64,000 bases of DNA from NCBI RefSeq assembly GCF_001425045.1, contig NZ_LMDJ01000008.1, forward strand, positions 31,783 to 95,782, written 5' to 3'. The DNA comes from Massilia sp. Root351. Its GTDB lineage: Bacteria > Pseudomonadota > Gammaproteobacteria > Burkholderiales > Burkholderiaceae_D. Position 1 is the first letter of the stretch. Each line of letters starts with the position of its first letter. Both the position numbers and the translations under genes were made by a program. The notes under the pieces were generated by a model. That model was given only the letters and a program-made list of their open reading frames with translations, did not search any database and was not told the origin of the DNA. Shown here piece by piece: positions 28,294-38,340 of the stretch.

Positions 28294-29187
28294 TCAGGCT
28301 TGTGCGCGCAGTACGTGCGAGAGAATGCGCTGCTCGAACGCGGCAAAGGCGGCGGCGGCACCGCCGTCGTGTCCAGCGGTGCGCACGGCGGCGCGGGGAC
28401 GGGGGAGATCGATCGCCAGGTCCAGCGCAATGGCGCCATCCTCGATCAGCAGCACGCGGTCGGCCAGGGCCACGGCTTCGCTCACGTCATGCGTCACCAG
28501 CACGGCGGTGAAGCCGCGCGCCAGCCACAGGGATTCGATCAGCTGCTGCATTTCAATGCGGGTCAGCGCGTCCAGCGCGCCCAGCGGTTCGTCCAGCAGC
28601 AGTACTTGCGGCTGGTGCACCAGCGCGCGCGCCAGCGCCACGCGCTGCTTCTGCCCGCCGGACAAGGCCGACGGCCAGTCGTCGGCGCGCTCGCCCAGGC
28701 CGACCGTGGACAGCGCGGCGGCAGCGGCGTTCAGCGCGTGCGGCAGGCCGAGCGCCACGTTTTCCACCACGGTTTTCCAGGGCAGCAGGCGCGCTTCCTG
28801 GAACATGATGCGCAGCTGCGCCGAACGCAGGCCGGCGCTGTCGTCCTCGGCCCGGTTGCCGGCGGCGCCGAAGCCGATATCGCCGCTGTCGGGACGCTCC
28901 AGGCCCGCCAGCGCGCGCAGCAAGGTGCTCTTGCCACAGCCGCTGCGGCCGACAATGGCGACGAACTCCCCCGCCTGCAGTTGCAGGTCCACGCCGCGCA
29001 GCACCTCCCGCGCGCCGTAAGACTTCCTCAGCGCCGAGATGCCGACGGCGACGCCCGTGCGTCCGGGTGCGCCGCGCGCCGCCGGACGCCGTAGCTGCCG
29101 CGGCTGCGGCCGGACCTCGTCCGGCAAGGCGCGTTCCTGCGCATCGGCCAGCAGGTCGGATTCAAAGTAAGTGGGTGCGGGCAGCAT
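28294..29187 (-). CDS. ssuB: alkanesulfonate ABC transporter ATP-binding protein SsuB
   Basis: A 297-residue ABC ATPase. Walker A is GRSGCGKST, the Q-loop region reads [13 protein letters not shown], the signature is LSGGQKQR and Walker B is [21 protein letters not shown] is typical of the SsuB/TauB branch. An N-terminal extension of about 45 residues precedes the domain. The ATG at 29187 follows AAGGAG; the frame is open further upstream but lies in ssuC. It is last in ssuEADCB. Confidence 0.92.
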   Translation of the reverse strand: MLPAPTYFESDLLADAQERALPDEVRPQPRQLRRPAARGAPGRTGVAVGISALRKSYGAREVLRGVDLQLQAGEFVAIVGRSGCGKSTLLRALAGLERPDSGDIGFGAAGNRAEDDSAGLRSAQLRIMFQEARLLPWKTVVENVALGLPHALNAAAAALSTVGLGERADDWPSALSGGQKQRVALARALVHQPQVLLLDEPLGALDALTRIEMQQLIESLWLARGFTAVLVTHDVSEAVALADRVLLIEDGAIALDLAIDLPRPRAAVRTAGHDGGAAAAFAAFEQRILSHVLRAQA

Positions 29188-29198
29188 GGCGCTCCTTG

Positions 29199-30098
29199 TC
29201 AACGGTAGGCGGGATTCCAGCGCAGGAAGTGCTTCTCCATGGCGCGCGAGGCCAGGTCGGCGAGCTTGCCGAGCAAGGCGTACAGCAATATGCCGACCAG
29301 CACCACGTCCGTTTGCAGGAATTCGCGCGCGTTCATGGTCATGTAGCCGATGCCGGCTTGCGCCGAAATGGTCTCGGCCACGATCAGCAGCACCCACACC
29401 AGGCCAAGCGAGAAACGCACGCCCACCAGTATCGAAGGCAACGCGCCGGGCAGGATCACGTCGCGGTACAGCGCCCAGCCGCCCACGCCATAGCTGCGCG
29501 CCATCTCGATCAGCGCCGGGTCGGTGGAGCGGATTCCGTGAAAGGTATTCAGGTAGACCGGGAAGAACACGCCCACCGCCAGCAGGAACAGTTTGGCCGT
29601 CTCGTCGATCCCGAACCACAGGATCACCAGCGGTATCAGCGCCAGCGCGGGGATGTTGCGTATCATCTGCAGCGTGGTGTCGAGCAGCGTTTCGGCCCGG
29701 CGGAAGCTGCCGGTCAGCAGTCCCAGCGCCAGCCCGGCCCCGGCGCCAATCGCAAAGCCGGTGCCGGCGCGCCACAGGCTGGTGTGCAGGTGCGTCCACA
29801 ACTCACCGGAGACCGCCAGCGTCCAGAAGGCCTGCGCCACCGACCACGGCTCCGGCAGCACACGGCTGGACAGCCAGCCCATGCGGGCCGACACTTCCCA
29901 TGACAGCAGCAGCCCCACCGGCAGCAGCCAAGGCGCGAGTGCGGGCACCCGCCGCGCGGCCGCAGGGCCACTCCCCTTCAGCGCGCCGCGCGCCAGCGCC
30001 AGAAAGGCCGCCAGCCAGCCCGCTGCAGCCGGGCGCCCGCTGGCCGGCACGGCGTCGCAGGATGAGCAAGTGTCGGCGCGCTCCCCGGTGTGCGCCAT
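29199..30098 (-). CDS. ssuC: alkanesulfonate ABC transporter permease SsuC
   Basis: A 299-residue permease of the BPD_transp_1 type. The pattern includes [16 protein letters not shown], the ATPase-contact loop with [21 protein letters not shown], and [14 protein letters not shown]. The N-terminus has an extra Cys-containing hydrophilic stretch of about 40 residues. It lies 11 bases before ssuB and one base after ssuD. Confidence 0.92.
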   Translation of the reverse strand: MAHTGERADTCSSCDAVPASGRPAAAGWLAAFLALARGALKGSGPAAARRVPALAPWLLPVGLLLSWEVSARMGWLSSRVLPEPWSVAQAFWTLAVSGELWTHLHTSLWRAGTGFAIGAGAGLALGLLTGSFRRAETLLDTTLQMIRNIPALALIPLVILWFGIDETAKLFLLAVGVFFPVYLNTFHGIRSTDPALIEMARSYGVGGWALYRDVILPGALPSILVGVRFSLGLVWVLLIVAETISAQAGIGYMTMNAREFLQTDVVLVGILLYALLGKLADLASRAMEKHFLRWNPAYR

Positions 30099-30099
30099 G

Positions 30100-31248
30100 T
30101 CAGGCCGCCTTCTTCGGCAGGATATTGCTGGCCATGATTTCGCCGAACGGTCCGCTCAGCGACTGCTCGGTGGCGGCCTTGCCCTTGCCCAGCAGCGGAA
30201 ACACCAGCTCCGCGAAGCGGTACGATTCTTCCAGGTGCGGATAGCCGGAGAAGATGAAGGTATCGATGCCCAGGTCCGCGTATTCCTGGATGCGGGCATG
30301 CACCGTCTCGGCGTCGCCCACCAGCGCGGTGCCCGCGCCGCCGCGCACCAGGCCCACGCCGGCCCACAGGTTGGGCGACACTTCCAGCTTGTCGCGCCGG
30401 CCGCCATGCAGCTCGGCCATGCGGCGCTGGCCTACCGAGTCCATCTTGCTGAACGCCGCCTGCGCCTTGGCGATTACCTCATCGTCCAGATGGCTGATCA
30501 ACTCCTCGGCCGCGCGCCACGCCGCCTCATTGGTCTCGCGCACGATCACGTGCAGGCGGATGCCGAAACGCACCGTGCGGCCGTGCCTGGCGGCGCGTGC
30601 GCGGATATCGGCTATCTTATCGGCCACGGCGGCGGGCGGCTCGCCCCACGTCAGGTACACATCCATCTGCTCCGCCGCCAGGTCGTGCGCCGGTTCGGAC
30701 GAGCCGCCGAAGTACAGCGGCGGATACGGCTTCTGCACCGGCGGATACAGAGTGCGCGCGCCCCTCACCTGGATATGCTTGCCCTCGAAATCGTAACCCG
30801 CGTCGCCGCCCTCGCCCGCCAGCGAAGCGCGCCACACGCGGATGAACTCATCGGAGATCTCGTAGCGCTTGGCGTGGTCGGCGAACAGGCCGTCGGCCTC
30901 CAGCTCGCCCTGGTCACCACCGGTGACCACGTTGATCAGCAGGCGGCCATTCGACAGCCGGTCGAAAGTGGAGGCCATGCGCACCGCCAGGCCGGGCGTG
31001 GACAGGCCGGGACGCACCGCCACCAGGAACTTCAGCTCTTTAGTGACGTTGATCAGCGACGACGCCACCACCCACGCGTCCTCGCAGGAACGGCCGGTGG
31101 GTAGCAGCACACCGTCGTAGCCGAGCGTGTCGGCCGCCACGGCCACTTGCTGCAGATAGTCCGCATCGACCGCACGCGCGCCCTTGGACGTACCGAGGTA
31201 GCGGCTGTCGCCATGCGTGGGAATGAACCAGAGAATATTCAACGGCAT
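30100..31248 (-). CDS. ssuD: FMNH2-dependent alkanesulfonate monooxygenase SsuD
   Basis: A 382-residue luciferase-like monooxygenase. It starts [19 protein letters not shown], with the SsuD-specific GDSRYLGT, and contains [13 protein letters not shown] and [10 protein letters not shown]. It cleaves the C-S bond of alkanesulfonates, using FMNH2 from SsuE, and releases sulfite and an aldehyde. Length and motifs match the family closely. Confidence 0.94.
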   Translation of the reverse strand: MPLNILWFIPTHGDSRYLGTSKGARAVDADYLQQVAVAADTLGYDGVLLPTGRSCEDAWVVASSLINVTKELKFLVAVRPGLSTPGLAVRMASTFDRLSNGRLLINVVTGGDQGELEADGLFADHAKRYEISDEFIRVWRASLAGEGGDAGYDFEGKHIQVRGARTLYPPVQKPYPPLYFGGSSEPAHDLAAEQMDVYLTWGEPPAAVADKIADIRARAARHGRTVRFGIRLHVIVRETNEAAWRAAEELISHLDDEVIAKAQAAFSKMDSVGQRRMAELHGGRRDKLEVSPNLWAGVGLVRGGAGTALVGDAETVHARIQEYADLGIDTFIFSGYPHLEESYRFAELVFPLLGKGKAATEQSLSGPFGEIMASNILPKKAA

Positions 31249-31260
31249 TGCAAATCCTCT

Positions 31261-32238
31261 TTAAAGCTTAAACGGCAGCAGCGCATCCTTGACGGCGATC
31301 GGCTTGGGTATCAGCTTCAGGCCCGCGAACGCATCCGCGACCTTCTGCTGCGCGGCGATCACTTCCGGCGTCACCGGTTTCACGCCGTAGGCGTAGCGCG
31401 ATGCCGCCAGCTCCACCACGCCGGTATCCAGGCCGGTCTGCACGGCCAGGATGGCGGCAACTTCCTTCTGGTTCTTCACGCCCCATTGGTCCACCTTGGC
31501 CAGCTCATCGATGACGATACGGACGATTTCCTGATTCGTTTCGGCGTAGGGCCGCGCCGCCAGGTAGAACTGGTGGTTGGCGACCAGGCCCTGCCCGTCC
31601 ACCAGGACCCGCGCGCCCAGCTGCTTCTCGGCTGCCGCCAGGAACGGGTCCCAAATCGCCCAGGCGTCCACGCTGCCGCGCTCGAAGGCGGCGCGCGCGT
31701 CGGCCGGCGGCAGGAATACCACTTCCACGTCCTTGTACGCGAGCCCGGCCCTCTCCAGCGCTTTCACCAGCAGGTAGTGGACGTTGGAGCCTTTGTTCAG
31801 GGCGATCTTCTTGCCTTTCAGGTCGGCCAGGCTGCGCGCCCTGGAGTCCCTGGGCACCACGATGGCCTCGCTGGACGGCGACGGCGGCTCGTTGCCCACG
31901 TAGACCAGGTTGGCGCCGGCGGCCTGCGCGAAGATCGGCGGCGCTTCGCCCACCGTGCCGAAATCGATGCTGCCCACGTTCAGGCCTTCCAGCAGCACCG
32001 GGCCGGCGGGGAACTCGGTCCACTTCACGTCCACGCCTTTGGCTGCCAGGCGCTTTTCCAGCGTACCGCGCCCTTTCAGCAGCGTCAGCGTGCCGTATTT
32101 CTGGTAGCCGATGCGCAGCACCGGGCGAGCCTGCGCCTGGGCCATGCCCGGCAGGCCGGCCACGGCCGCCCCGGCGGCGCCCGCGAACAGGTAGCCCAGG
32201 GTGCGGCGGCGGGCGGCGCGCTTGTGTTGATTGCTCAT
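31261..32238 (-). CDS. ssuA: periplasmic sulfonate-binding protein SsuA
   Basis: A 325-residue type II binding protein. The signal has two arginine pairs (RAARRRTLGYLFAGAAGAAV) and ends at AQA. The mature part starts RPVLRIGYQKYGTLTLLKGRG, the family motif. The ATG at 32238 is chosen because it begins this signal; the longer frame upstream has no coding support. It is the second gene of ssuEADCB. Confidence 0.92.
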   Translation of the reverse strand: MSNQHKRAARRRTLGYLFAGAAGAAVAGLPGMAQAQARPVLRIGYQKYGTLTLLKGRGTLEKRLAAKGVDVKWTEFPAGPVLLEGLNVGSIDFGTVGEAPPIFAQAAGANLVYVGNEPPSPSSEAIVVPRDSRARSLADLKGKKIALNKGSNVHYLLVKALERAGLAYKDVEVVFLPPADARAAFERGSVDAWAIWDPFLAAAEKQLGARVLVDGQGLVANHQFYLAARPYAETNQEIVRIVIDELAKVDQWGVKNQKEVAAILAVQTGLDTGVVELAASRYAYGVKPVTPEVIAAQQKVADAFAGLKLIPKPIAVKDALLPFKL

Positions 32239-32272
32239 GTAGTTTTCTCGCTTCTGTCTTTTTTCTTTGTTC

Positions 32273-32938
32273 TTATGCTGCCTGGCTCGCAGGCGTGTAC
32301 GGATGCTCTTGCAAGGTGCGCACCGGGGCGCCGTTTGCGATGTGGACGCCGTGCGCGGCGTGCCCGCCCAGGCCGATCGCAGCGGCGCCGCCGACGGCGC
32401 GCGGGCGGCCCAGCGGCGCGAGCGCGGCCACCAGCTCGTCCACGCCGGCGGCCACGCGCACCGCAATCGGCGGCGCCAGGGCCAGCCCTTCCTCATCCTG
32501 CCAAACCAGCTGCTGGCTGGTGGCGAAGATGCTGGTCAACACCTGCTTCGCGGCCAGCGCATGCAGCACCGGCCGCAGCGCGTAGTCCAGCGCCAGCATG
32601 TGCGACTGCGTGCCGCCGGTGGCGATCGGCAGCACCACCTTGCCCGCCAGGCCGTCCTGCGGCAGCAGGTCCAGGAAAGCCTTCAGCACGCCCGAGTAAG
32701 AAGCCTTGTAGACCGGCGTGGCGATCACGATGGCCTGGGCGGAGGCCACCGCCCGGATGGCGCGCTGGACGCCTTCATCGCCGATTTCGGCATGCAGCAA
32801 GGCCTGCGCCGGCAGGTCGCGCACATGCACCCGCTGCAGCTGATGGCCGTGCACCGCCAGCTTGTCGCCGATGTGCAGCAGCAGCCGGCTCGAACTGGAA
32901 GGAAGCGCTGGACTGCCGCCAAGAAGTAGGATGCTCAT
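32273..32938 (-). CDS. ssuE: NADPH-dependent FMN reductase SsuE
   Basis: A 221-residue flavodoxin-like reductase. GGSPALPSSSSRLL binds FMN, and VIATPVYKASYSGVLKAFLD carries the Tyr that lies in the pi-helix of SsuE. The C-terminal about 40 residues extend beyond the E. coli protein (about 190). It makes FMNH2 for SsuD and is first in the operon. A divergent region of 205 bases separates it from the sfnB-like gene. Confidence 0.92.
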   Translation of the reverse strand: MSILLLGGSPALPSSSSRLLLHIGDKLAVHGHQLQRVHVRDLPAQALLHAEIGDEGVQRAIRAVASAQAIVIATPVYKASYSGVLKAFLDLLPQDGLAGKVVLPIATGGTQSHMLALDYALRPVLHALAAKQVLTSIFATSQQLVWQDEEGLALAPPIAVRVAAGVDELVAALAPLGRPRAVGGAAAIGLGGHAAHGVHIANGAPVRTLQEHPYTPASQAA

Positions 32939-33143
32939 TTTTCTCCCCGTGTCTGGATGGTTTTTTCAGACTACGGCCGTCCGCCTGAAAGCAGAACGAA
33001 TTGTTTTGCGCATCGATATTTGGTTTCCGCCGCATGACGTTTCCGCATATTGAAAGCCGGATTTCTTCGTGTACGGCGTCGCAATCCCGGTGCGATACTG
33101 GTCCGCATCGATACCACCGGAATCCGTATCATGGATCTGTACC

Positions 33144-34322
33144 ATGGATGAACCCTTCTTCGCCGAAGACCCTATCGCAGTCGCCTCGGCCCTGGCCGCC
33201 CGGCTGGCGGAAAGCGCCGTCGCGCGCGACCGCGCCGGTGGCCATGCCGCCACCGAACGCGAATGGATACGCGCCTCGGGCCTGCTCACGCTGTCCATTC
33301 CAAAGGAGCATGGCGGCCAAGGCGCAAGCTGGAGCACCGTCTGCCAGGTGATCCGCGTCCTGGCGCGCGCCGACAGCGCACTGGCCCATGTCTTCGGCTG
33401 CCACCACCTGCAACTGGCGGGCATCAGGCTATCCGGCAGCGCGCAGCAGCAGCGCCGCCTGCTCTCGGACACCGTCGAACAGAATCTGTTCTGGGGCAAC
33501 GCCCTCAATCCGCTGGACAAGCGCACCACAGCAGCGGAAACTCGCGGCGGTTACGAACTGAATGGCCTGAATAGCTTTGCGTCCGGCTCTGTCGGCTCCG
33601 ACTGGCTCACGCTGTCGGCCTGGCACGCGCCCACGCAAAGCGCGCTGATCGCGGTGCTGCCCACGCGCCAGGAAGGTCTGCGCGTGCAGGCAGACTGGGA
33701 CGCCTTCGGCCAGCGCCAGGCCGACAGCGGCAACGTCTCATTCAACGGCGTGCGCCTGCCGGAGGAACTGGTGCTACAGGCTCCGGGCCAGACGCCCACG
33801 CCGCAGGCCACGCTGCGTTCGCAGGTCGCGCAGCTGATCATGGCCAATCTCTATCTGGGTATCGCCGAAGGCGCGTTCGAGGCGGCGCGCCGCTACACCA
33901 ACGACGAGGCGCGGCCGTGGCTCCAGTCCGGCGTGCCGTCCGCCAGCGACGACCCGCTGGTGCAGCACCGCTACGGCCAGTTGTGGACGCTGCTGCGGCC
34001 GGCCCAAGTGCTGGCGGACCACGCCGCGCAAGAGCTGGACCGGGTATTCGCACAAGGCGCGCAAGTGGGCGCGCGCACGCGCGGCGAACTGGCGGTCGCC
34101 GTGGCGGAAGCGAAGGTGCTGGCGCACAAGGCCGGGGGCGAGATCAGCAGCCAGCTGTTCGAGCTGACCGGCGCGCGTTCAACCCCGTCCAAATATGGCT
34201 TCGACCACTACTGGCGCAATGCGCGCGTGCATACCTTGCGCGATCCGGTCGACTACAAGTACCGCGACCTGGGGCGCTTTGCGTTGCAAGGCGCGCTTCC
34301 TGAACCAAGCGCCTATTCCTGA
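33144..34322 (+). CDS. FMNH2-dependent monooxygenase of the acyl-CoA dehydrogenase fold (DszC/SfnB-like)
   Basis: A 392-residue protein with the acyl-CoA dehydrogenase fold but no catalytic Glu pattern of a dehydrogenase. The C-terminus has [20 protein letters not shown] and [14 protein letters not shown], the signature of DszC/SfnB monooxygenases. Members act on sulfones, thiophene sulfur or related sulfur sources with FMNH2. The ATG at 33144 starts the conserved part. It is divergent from ssuE and 10 bases upstream of metN. SsuE is a plausible source of FMNH2. Confidence 0.85.
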   Translation: MDEPFFAEDPIAVASALAARLAESAVARDRAGGHAATEREWIRASGLLTLSIPKEHGGQGASWSTVCQVIRVLARADSALAHVFGCHHLQLAGIRLSGSAQQQRRLLSDTVEQNLFWGNALNPLDKRTTAAETRGGYELNGLNSFASGSVGSDWLTLSAWHAPTQSALIAVLPTRQEGLRVQADWDAFGQRQADSGNVSFNGVRLPEELVLQAPGQTPTPQATLRSQVAQLIMANLYLGIAEGAFEAARRYTNDEARPWLQSGVPSASDDPLVQHRYGQLWTLLRPAQVLADHAAQELDRVFAQGAQVGARTRGELAVAVAEAKVLAHKAGGEISSQLFELTGARSTPSKYGFDHYWRNARVHTLRDPVDYKYRDLGRFALQGALPEPSAYS

Positions 34323-34332
34323 AACGAGCTTC

Positions 34333-35166
34333 ATGACGAAAACCACGCAAGTCCCCCGCGCGCCGCTGATACAGATCCGTGGCGCCAGCAAAACGTTCGC
34401 CCTTCCCAAGGGCGGCCAATTCCACGCCGTCAAAAACGTGTCGCTGGAAGTACGCGAGGGCGAAATCTTTGGCCTGATAGGCAAGAGCGGCGCCGGCAAG
34501 TCCACCTTGCTGCGTTTGATTAACCTGCTGGAGCGGCCGGACGGCGGCAGCGTGACGGTCGATGGCCGCGAGCTGACCACGCTGGGCAAGCGCGATCTGC
34601 GCGAGGCACGGCAGAACATCGGCATGATCTTCCAGCAGTTCAACCTGCTGCAGAACGCCTGCGTGTTCGACAACGTGGCCTTCCCCTTGCGCATCCACGG
34701 CGGACGCAACGCGGCGCAAATCGCGGCGCGCGTGCGCGACTGCCTGGAGCTGGTGGAACTGGGCGGGAAGGCCGACAGTTATCCGGCCCAGCTGTCGGGC
34801 GGGCAGAAGCAGCGCGTTGCCATTGCGCGGGCGCTGGCCAGCGGACCGGCGGTGCTGCTGTGCGACGAGCCTACTTCGGCGCTGGACGCGGAGACCACGC
34901 GCGCCCTGCTCGCCACGCTGAAGGACATCAACCAGCGGCTGGACGTCACCATCGTCATCGTCAGCCACGAACTTTCCGTGCTGGACGCCATTTGCGACCG
35001 CGTGGCCGTGATCGAGGATGGCGCCATCGCCGAACAATTCTCGCTCAACGGCAGCGAAGTCCGCCAGACGGCCCTCGGCCGCGAACTCGCCAGCCTGCGT
35101 CCCGTAGCAGCAACCGCGGCAGCAACAGCGGCAGCGGCCCTCCGCCAGGAGGCCGCCCATGCTTGA
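34333..35166 (+). CDS. metN: MetN-like ABC transporter ATP-binding protein without NIL domain
   Basis: A 277-residue ATPase. Walker A is GKSGAGKST, the Q-loop [17 protein letters not shown], the signature LSGGQKQR and Walker [12 protein letters not shown], all close to MetN. E. coli MetN has about 343 residues, with a C-terminal NIL domain that binds methionine and shuts down transport. Here the chain ends in an Ala-rich tail and the NIL domain is missing. The start at 34333 follows the monooxygenase gene by 10 bases; its end overlaps metI by 8. Confidence 0.9.
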   Translation: MTKTTQVPRAPLIQIRGASKTFALPKGGQFHAVKNVSLEVREGEIFGLIGKSGAGKSTLLRLINLLERPDGGSVTVDGRELTTLGKRDLREARQNIGMIFQQFNLLQNACVFDNVAFPLRIHGGRNAAQIAARVRDCLELVELGGKADSYPAQLSGGQKQRVAIARALASGPAVLLCDEPTSALDAETTRALLATLKDINQRLDVTIVIVSHELSVLDAICDRVAVIEDGAIAEQFSLNGSEVRQTALGRELASLRPVAATAAATAAAALRQEAAHA

Positions 35167-35821
35167 GAAAATCATCACCCTGCTGCCCGAGCTGTGGACC
35201 GCGCTGGGCCAGACGCTCACCATGCTGGGCATCGGCCTGTCCGCCGCCGTGGTAATCGGCGGCCCGCTGGGCGTGCTGCTGTTCCTGGTAGCCGACGGCC
35301 AGTCGCTGCAGAACAGGCCTGCCTCACTGCTGCTGGGCTGGTTCGTCAACACGGTGCGCTCCTTCCCCTTCATCATCCTGCTGGTGGCGCTGGTACCGCT
35401 GACGCGCATCATCGCCGGCACCTCGATCGGCCCGCTGGCGGCCGCCGTGCCGCTGTCCTTCGCGGCCATCCCCTACTTCGCCCGCATGGTCGAACAGGCG
35501 CTGCGCGAAGTGCCGCGCGGCGTGCTCGAAGCGGCGCACGCCATGGGCGCGTCCGAACTGCAGATCGTGCTGCGCGTGCTGCTGGTGGAAGCCCGTTCCG
35601 GCCTGGTGCTGGCGCTCACCGTGCTGTCCATCAGCTTCCTGTCCTATTCCGCCGTGGCGGGCGTGGTGGGCGGCGGCGGCATCGGCGACCTCGCCATCCG
35701 CTACGGCTACTACCGCTTCGAAACCGACATCATGATCGCCACGGTCGCCGTGCTGATCCTCATCGTCCAGACCATCCAGTTCACCGGCAACCGCATCGCG
35801 CGCCGGCTCGACAAACGTTAA
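35159..35821 (+). CDS. metI: MetI-like ABC transporter permease
   Basis: A 220-residue permease with five predicted helices, the usual size of MetI. It contains [20 protein letters not shown] and the ATPase-contact loop [19 protein letters not shown], and [18 protein letters not shown] near the end. It pairs with the MetN-like ATPase. Confidence 0.92.
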   Translation: MLEKIITLLPELWTALGQTLTMLGIGLSAAVVIGGPLGVLLFLVADGQSLQNRPASLLLGWFVNTVRSFPFIILLVALVPLTRIIAGTSIGPLAAAVPLSFAAIPYFARMVEQALREVPRGVLEAAHAMGASELQIVLRVLLVEARSGLVLALTVLSISFLSYSAVAGVVGGGGIGDLAIRYGYYRFETDIMIATVAVLILIVQTIQFTGNRIARRLDKR

Positions 35822-35836
35822 TCCAAAGGAGTACCC

Positions 35837-36700
35837 ATGACCACTTTCCACCACGCCCGCCGCCGCACCCTGATCCTTCGCGCCGTCAGCATCGCCGTGC
35901 TGGCCAGCGCCGGCCTGGCTGCCGGCCTGGCCTCCGCGCCCGCCAACGCCAGAGATCCCAAGGAAGTCGTAATCGGCACCAGCGCCGGCCCCTACGCGGA
36001 CCAGATCAAGCTGGGCATCAAGCCCATCCTCGAGAAACAGGGCTACAAGGTCAAGCTGGTTGAGTTCAACGACTACATCCAGCCCAACTTCGCACTGGCC
36101 GAAGGTTCGCTGGACGCCAACGTTTTCCAGCACATCATCTACCTGAAGAAGTTCGCCAGCGAGCACAAACTGGCGCTCAGCGAGCTGGTGACCATTCCCA
36201 CCGCGCCCATCGCCATCTACAGCAAAAAGCACAAGACCCTGAACGACGCCAGGGAAGGCACAACGGTGGCCCTGCCCAACGACCCGGCCAACCAGGCGCG
36301 CGCGCTGGTGCTGCTGGATCAGCTGGGCTGGATCAAGCTGCGCAGCGGCACCGATCCGATCCGCGCTTCGGAGAAGGACATCGCCACCAACAACAAGAAG
36401 ATCAGGCTGGTGCCGCTGGAAGCCGCGCAATTGCCGCGCTCCCTGCAGGATACCGACTACTCCTTCGTCAACGGCAACTACGCACTGGCTTCCGGCCTGA
36501 AGCTGAAGGAAGCGCTGGTAACGGAGAAAATCTCGCCGAACTACATCAACCTGGTGGCGGTGCGCACCGCCGACAAGGACAAGCAGTTCGCCAAGGACCT
36601 TGAAGCGGCCTACCGCTCGCGCGAATTCCTTGCCGTGACGAACAAGCACTTTGCCGACTACTCGAAGACCGACTACCAGCTGGCGCTCGAGGCAAAGTGA
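35837..36700 (+). CDS. metQ: MetQ/NlpA family substrate-binding protein
   Basis: A 287-residue NlpA-family binding protein. It has a signal region (RRRTLILRAVSIAVLASAGL) and the mature start DPKEVVIGTSAGPYADQIK, then EFNDYIQPNFALAEGSLDANVFQH, as in MetQ. There is no Cys in the signal, so it lacks a lipobox and should be soluble in the periplasm rather than lipid-anchored. It completes metNIQ. With the neighbouring monooxygenase, its ligand may be a sulfur ester or sulfone rather than methionine. Confidence 0.9.
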   Translation: MTTFHHARRRTLILRAVSIAVLASAGLAAGLASAPANARDPKEVVIGTSAGPYADQIKLGIKPILEKQGYKVKLVEFNDYIQPNFALAEGSLDANVFQHIIYLKKFASEHKLALSELVTIPTAPIAIYSKKHKTLNDAREGTTVALPNDPANQARALVLLDQLGWIKLRSGTDPIRASEKDIATNNKKIRLVPLEAAQLPRSLQDTDYSFVNGNYALASGLKLKEALVTEKISPNYINLVAVRTADKDKQFAKDLEAAYRSREFLAVTNKHFADYSKTDYQLALEAK

Positions 36701-37222
36701 GCAGGCAAATCCGCTTCAACGCGTTCCAGATGAACACGGTGGGACACCAATCGCCCGGCCTGTGGACCCATCCGCGCGACACCAGCCACCGCTACACCGA
36801 ACCGTAGCACCGAACTGGCGCGGCTGCTGGAAGCGGGCCGGTTGGACGCCGTGTTCCTGGCCGACGTACTGGGCGTTTACGACGTCTGCCAGGGCGATGT
36901 GCAAGCGGCGCTGGCTTCCTTCAGCCAGGCCGACCCGGAGCGCAAATGGACCGTGCGCGAGGCTGCCGGGTTCATTGGCCTGGGCGGGCGCGGCCCGGTG
37001 CTGTTGGGCGATGCGCGCCGGGTGGCGGACCAGCTGGAGGGCTGGCAGGACGACACCGGCATCGACGGCTTCAACCTGGCGTTCGCCGTGGCGCACGAAT
37101 CGATGCGGGACGTGGTGGACTGCAGCGTGCCCGAACTGCAGCGCCGCGGGCGCTACCAGCGCGAGTACGCGCCGGGCACGCTGCGGCAAAAGCCAGGGAG
37201 CCGGCTGCCGTCGCCGCCCTAG
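36697..37222 (+). pseudogene. remnant of NtaA/SnaA/DszA-like LLM flavin monooxygenase gene
   Basis: The first segment, from GTG 36697, reads SRQIRFNAFQMNTVGHQSPG and RHY-like residues to a stop near 36807. It is the N-terminus of an NtaA-type monooxygenase. In another frame, from about 36810, TELARLLEAGRLDAVFLADV continues as the next part of the same family. At about 36885 it jumps to WTVREAAGFIGLGGRGPV and DGFNLAFAVAHES, which is the C-terminus. So the gene has one frameshift and has lost about 270 central residues. It overlaps the metQ stop and was once in the metNIQ operon. It lies convergent with the serine acetyltransferase gene. Confidence 0.82.
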
Positions 37223-38148
37223 CGGCAGTCGTTGCGCATCTGCGCCTGGGACACGTTGCTGTTGGCCGGCACGCTCTGCGTGAGCCACACATTGCCGCCG
37301 ATGGTGGAACCGGCGCCGATGGTGATGCGGCCCAGGATGGTGGCCCCGGCATAGATGACCACGTCGTCCTCGACGATGGGATGGCGCGGCGTTCCCTTGA
37401 TGAGCGCGCCGTTGGCGTCGGCCGGGAAGCGCTTGGCGCCCAGCGTGACGTGCTGGTACAGCCGCACGCCCTGCCCCAGGATCGCGGTTTCGCCGATCAC
37501 CACGCCGGTGCCGTGGTCGATGAAGAAGCTGGCGCCGATTTGCGCCGCCGGGTGGATGTCGACCCCGGTCTTGGAGTGCGCGATGTCGCAGATCAAGCGC
37601 GCGATGAACGGCGCGCCCAGCTGGTGCAGCAGGTGCGCCAGGCGGTAATGCAGGATGGCGATGGTGCCCGGGTAGCACAGCATGATCTCGGCCACCGACG
37701 TGGCGGCGGGGTCGCCCGCGAACGCGGCCTGCACATCCGACACCAGCAGCGCGCGGATGCCGGGCAGCCCGGCGGCGAACTCGCGCGTGATGTTGTTGGC
37801 CTGCTCGGTCAGCGCTTCCTCGCTGCTGTGGTTGGACTGCTCGCGGAACTGCAAGCCGCGCCGCACCTGCTCGGTGAGGCGGTTCAGCGTGGTGTTGAGC
37901 GTGTCGCCGACGAAGTAGTCGATGCTCTCGTCGGTGAGGTTGGGCCGGCCGTAGTGGGTGGGGAACAGCACGGCCGACAGGCCATTGACGATGGTGGTCA
38001 GCGCCTCGCGCGACGGCAGCTCGCGCACCCGGCCCTGGTGGCGGATATTGTGCGTCGCCTCGCGCGAGATGCGCAGCTGCTCGATCACCGGTCCCAAATT
38101 CCAGTGCGGAGGACGCACGCCGGTGCCGTCATAAGTATCGATAGTCAT
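37219..38148 (-). CDS. serine O-acetyltransferase (EpsC/SAT type)
   Basis: A 309-residue enzyme with an alpha-helical N-terminal domain and a C-terminal left-handed beta-helix. Visible motifs are DIAHSKTGVDIHPAAQIG, the catalytic His in IDHGTGVVIGETA, and LGAKRFPADANG. It makes O-acetylserine, the acceptor for sulfide in cysteine synthesis. The location beside the sulfonate and metNIQ loci fits sulfur assimilation. The gene end overlaps the pseudogene end by four bases. Confidence 0.9.
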   Translation of the reverse strand: MTIDTYDGTGVRPPHWNLGPVIEQLRISREATHNIRHQGRVRELPSREALTTIVNGLSAVLFPTHYGRPNLTDESIDYFVGDTLNTTLNRLTEQVRRGLQFREQSNHSSEEALTEQANNITREFAAGLPGIRALLVSDVQAAFAGDPAATSVAEIMLCYPGTIAILHYRLAHLLHQLGAPFIARLICDIAHSKTGVDIHPAAQIGASFFIDHGTGVVIGETAILGQGVRLYQHVTLGAKRFPADANGALIKGTPRHPIVEDDVVIYAGATILGRITIGAGSTIGGNVWLTQSVPANSNVSQAQMRNDCR

Positions 38149-38340
38149 GGGATCTCAAAAAACAATGTTATAGCCTTGGGAGCATAATCACCCGCCCCCG
38201 CAAAGCGAAGGAATTATTTCGCCGTTCGATATGCAAAATACGCATATCGATATACCTCTGGCGGCCTGCCTGCGGCGGCGCCACCGGCAGAAGCTGCGCG
38301 CGTGACGTAAAATACCGCTCCAGGCAACAATAACCGATCT

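Noticed and set aside
32939..33143. Sigma54 promoter before the sfnB-like gene
   Set aside because: No TGGCAC-N5-TTGCA-type match was found on either strand in this gap.
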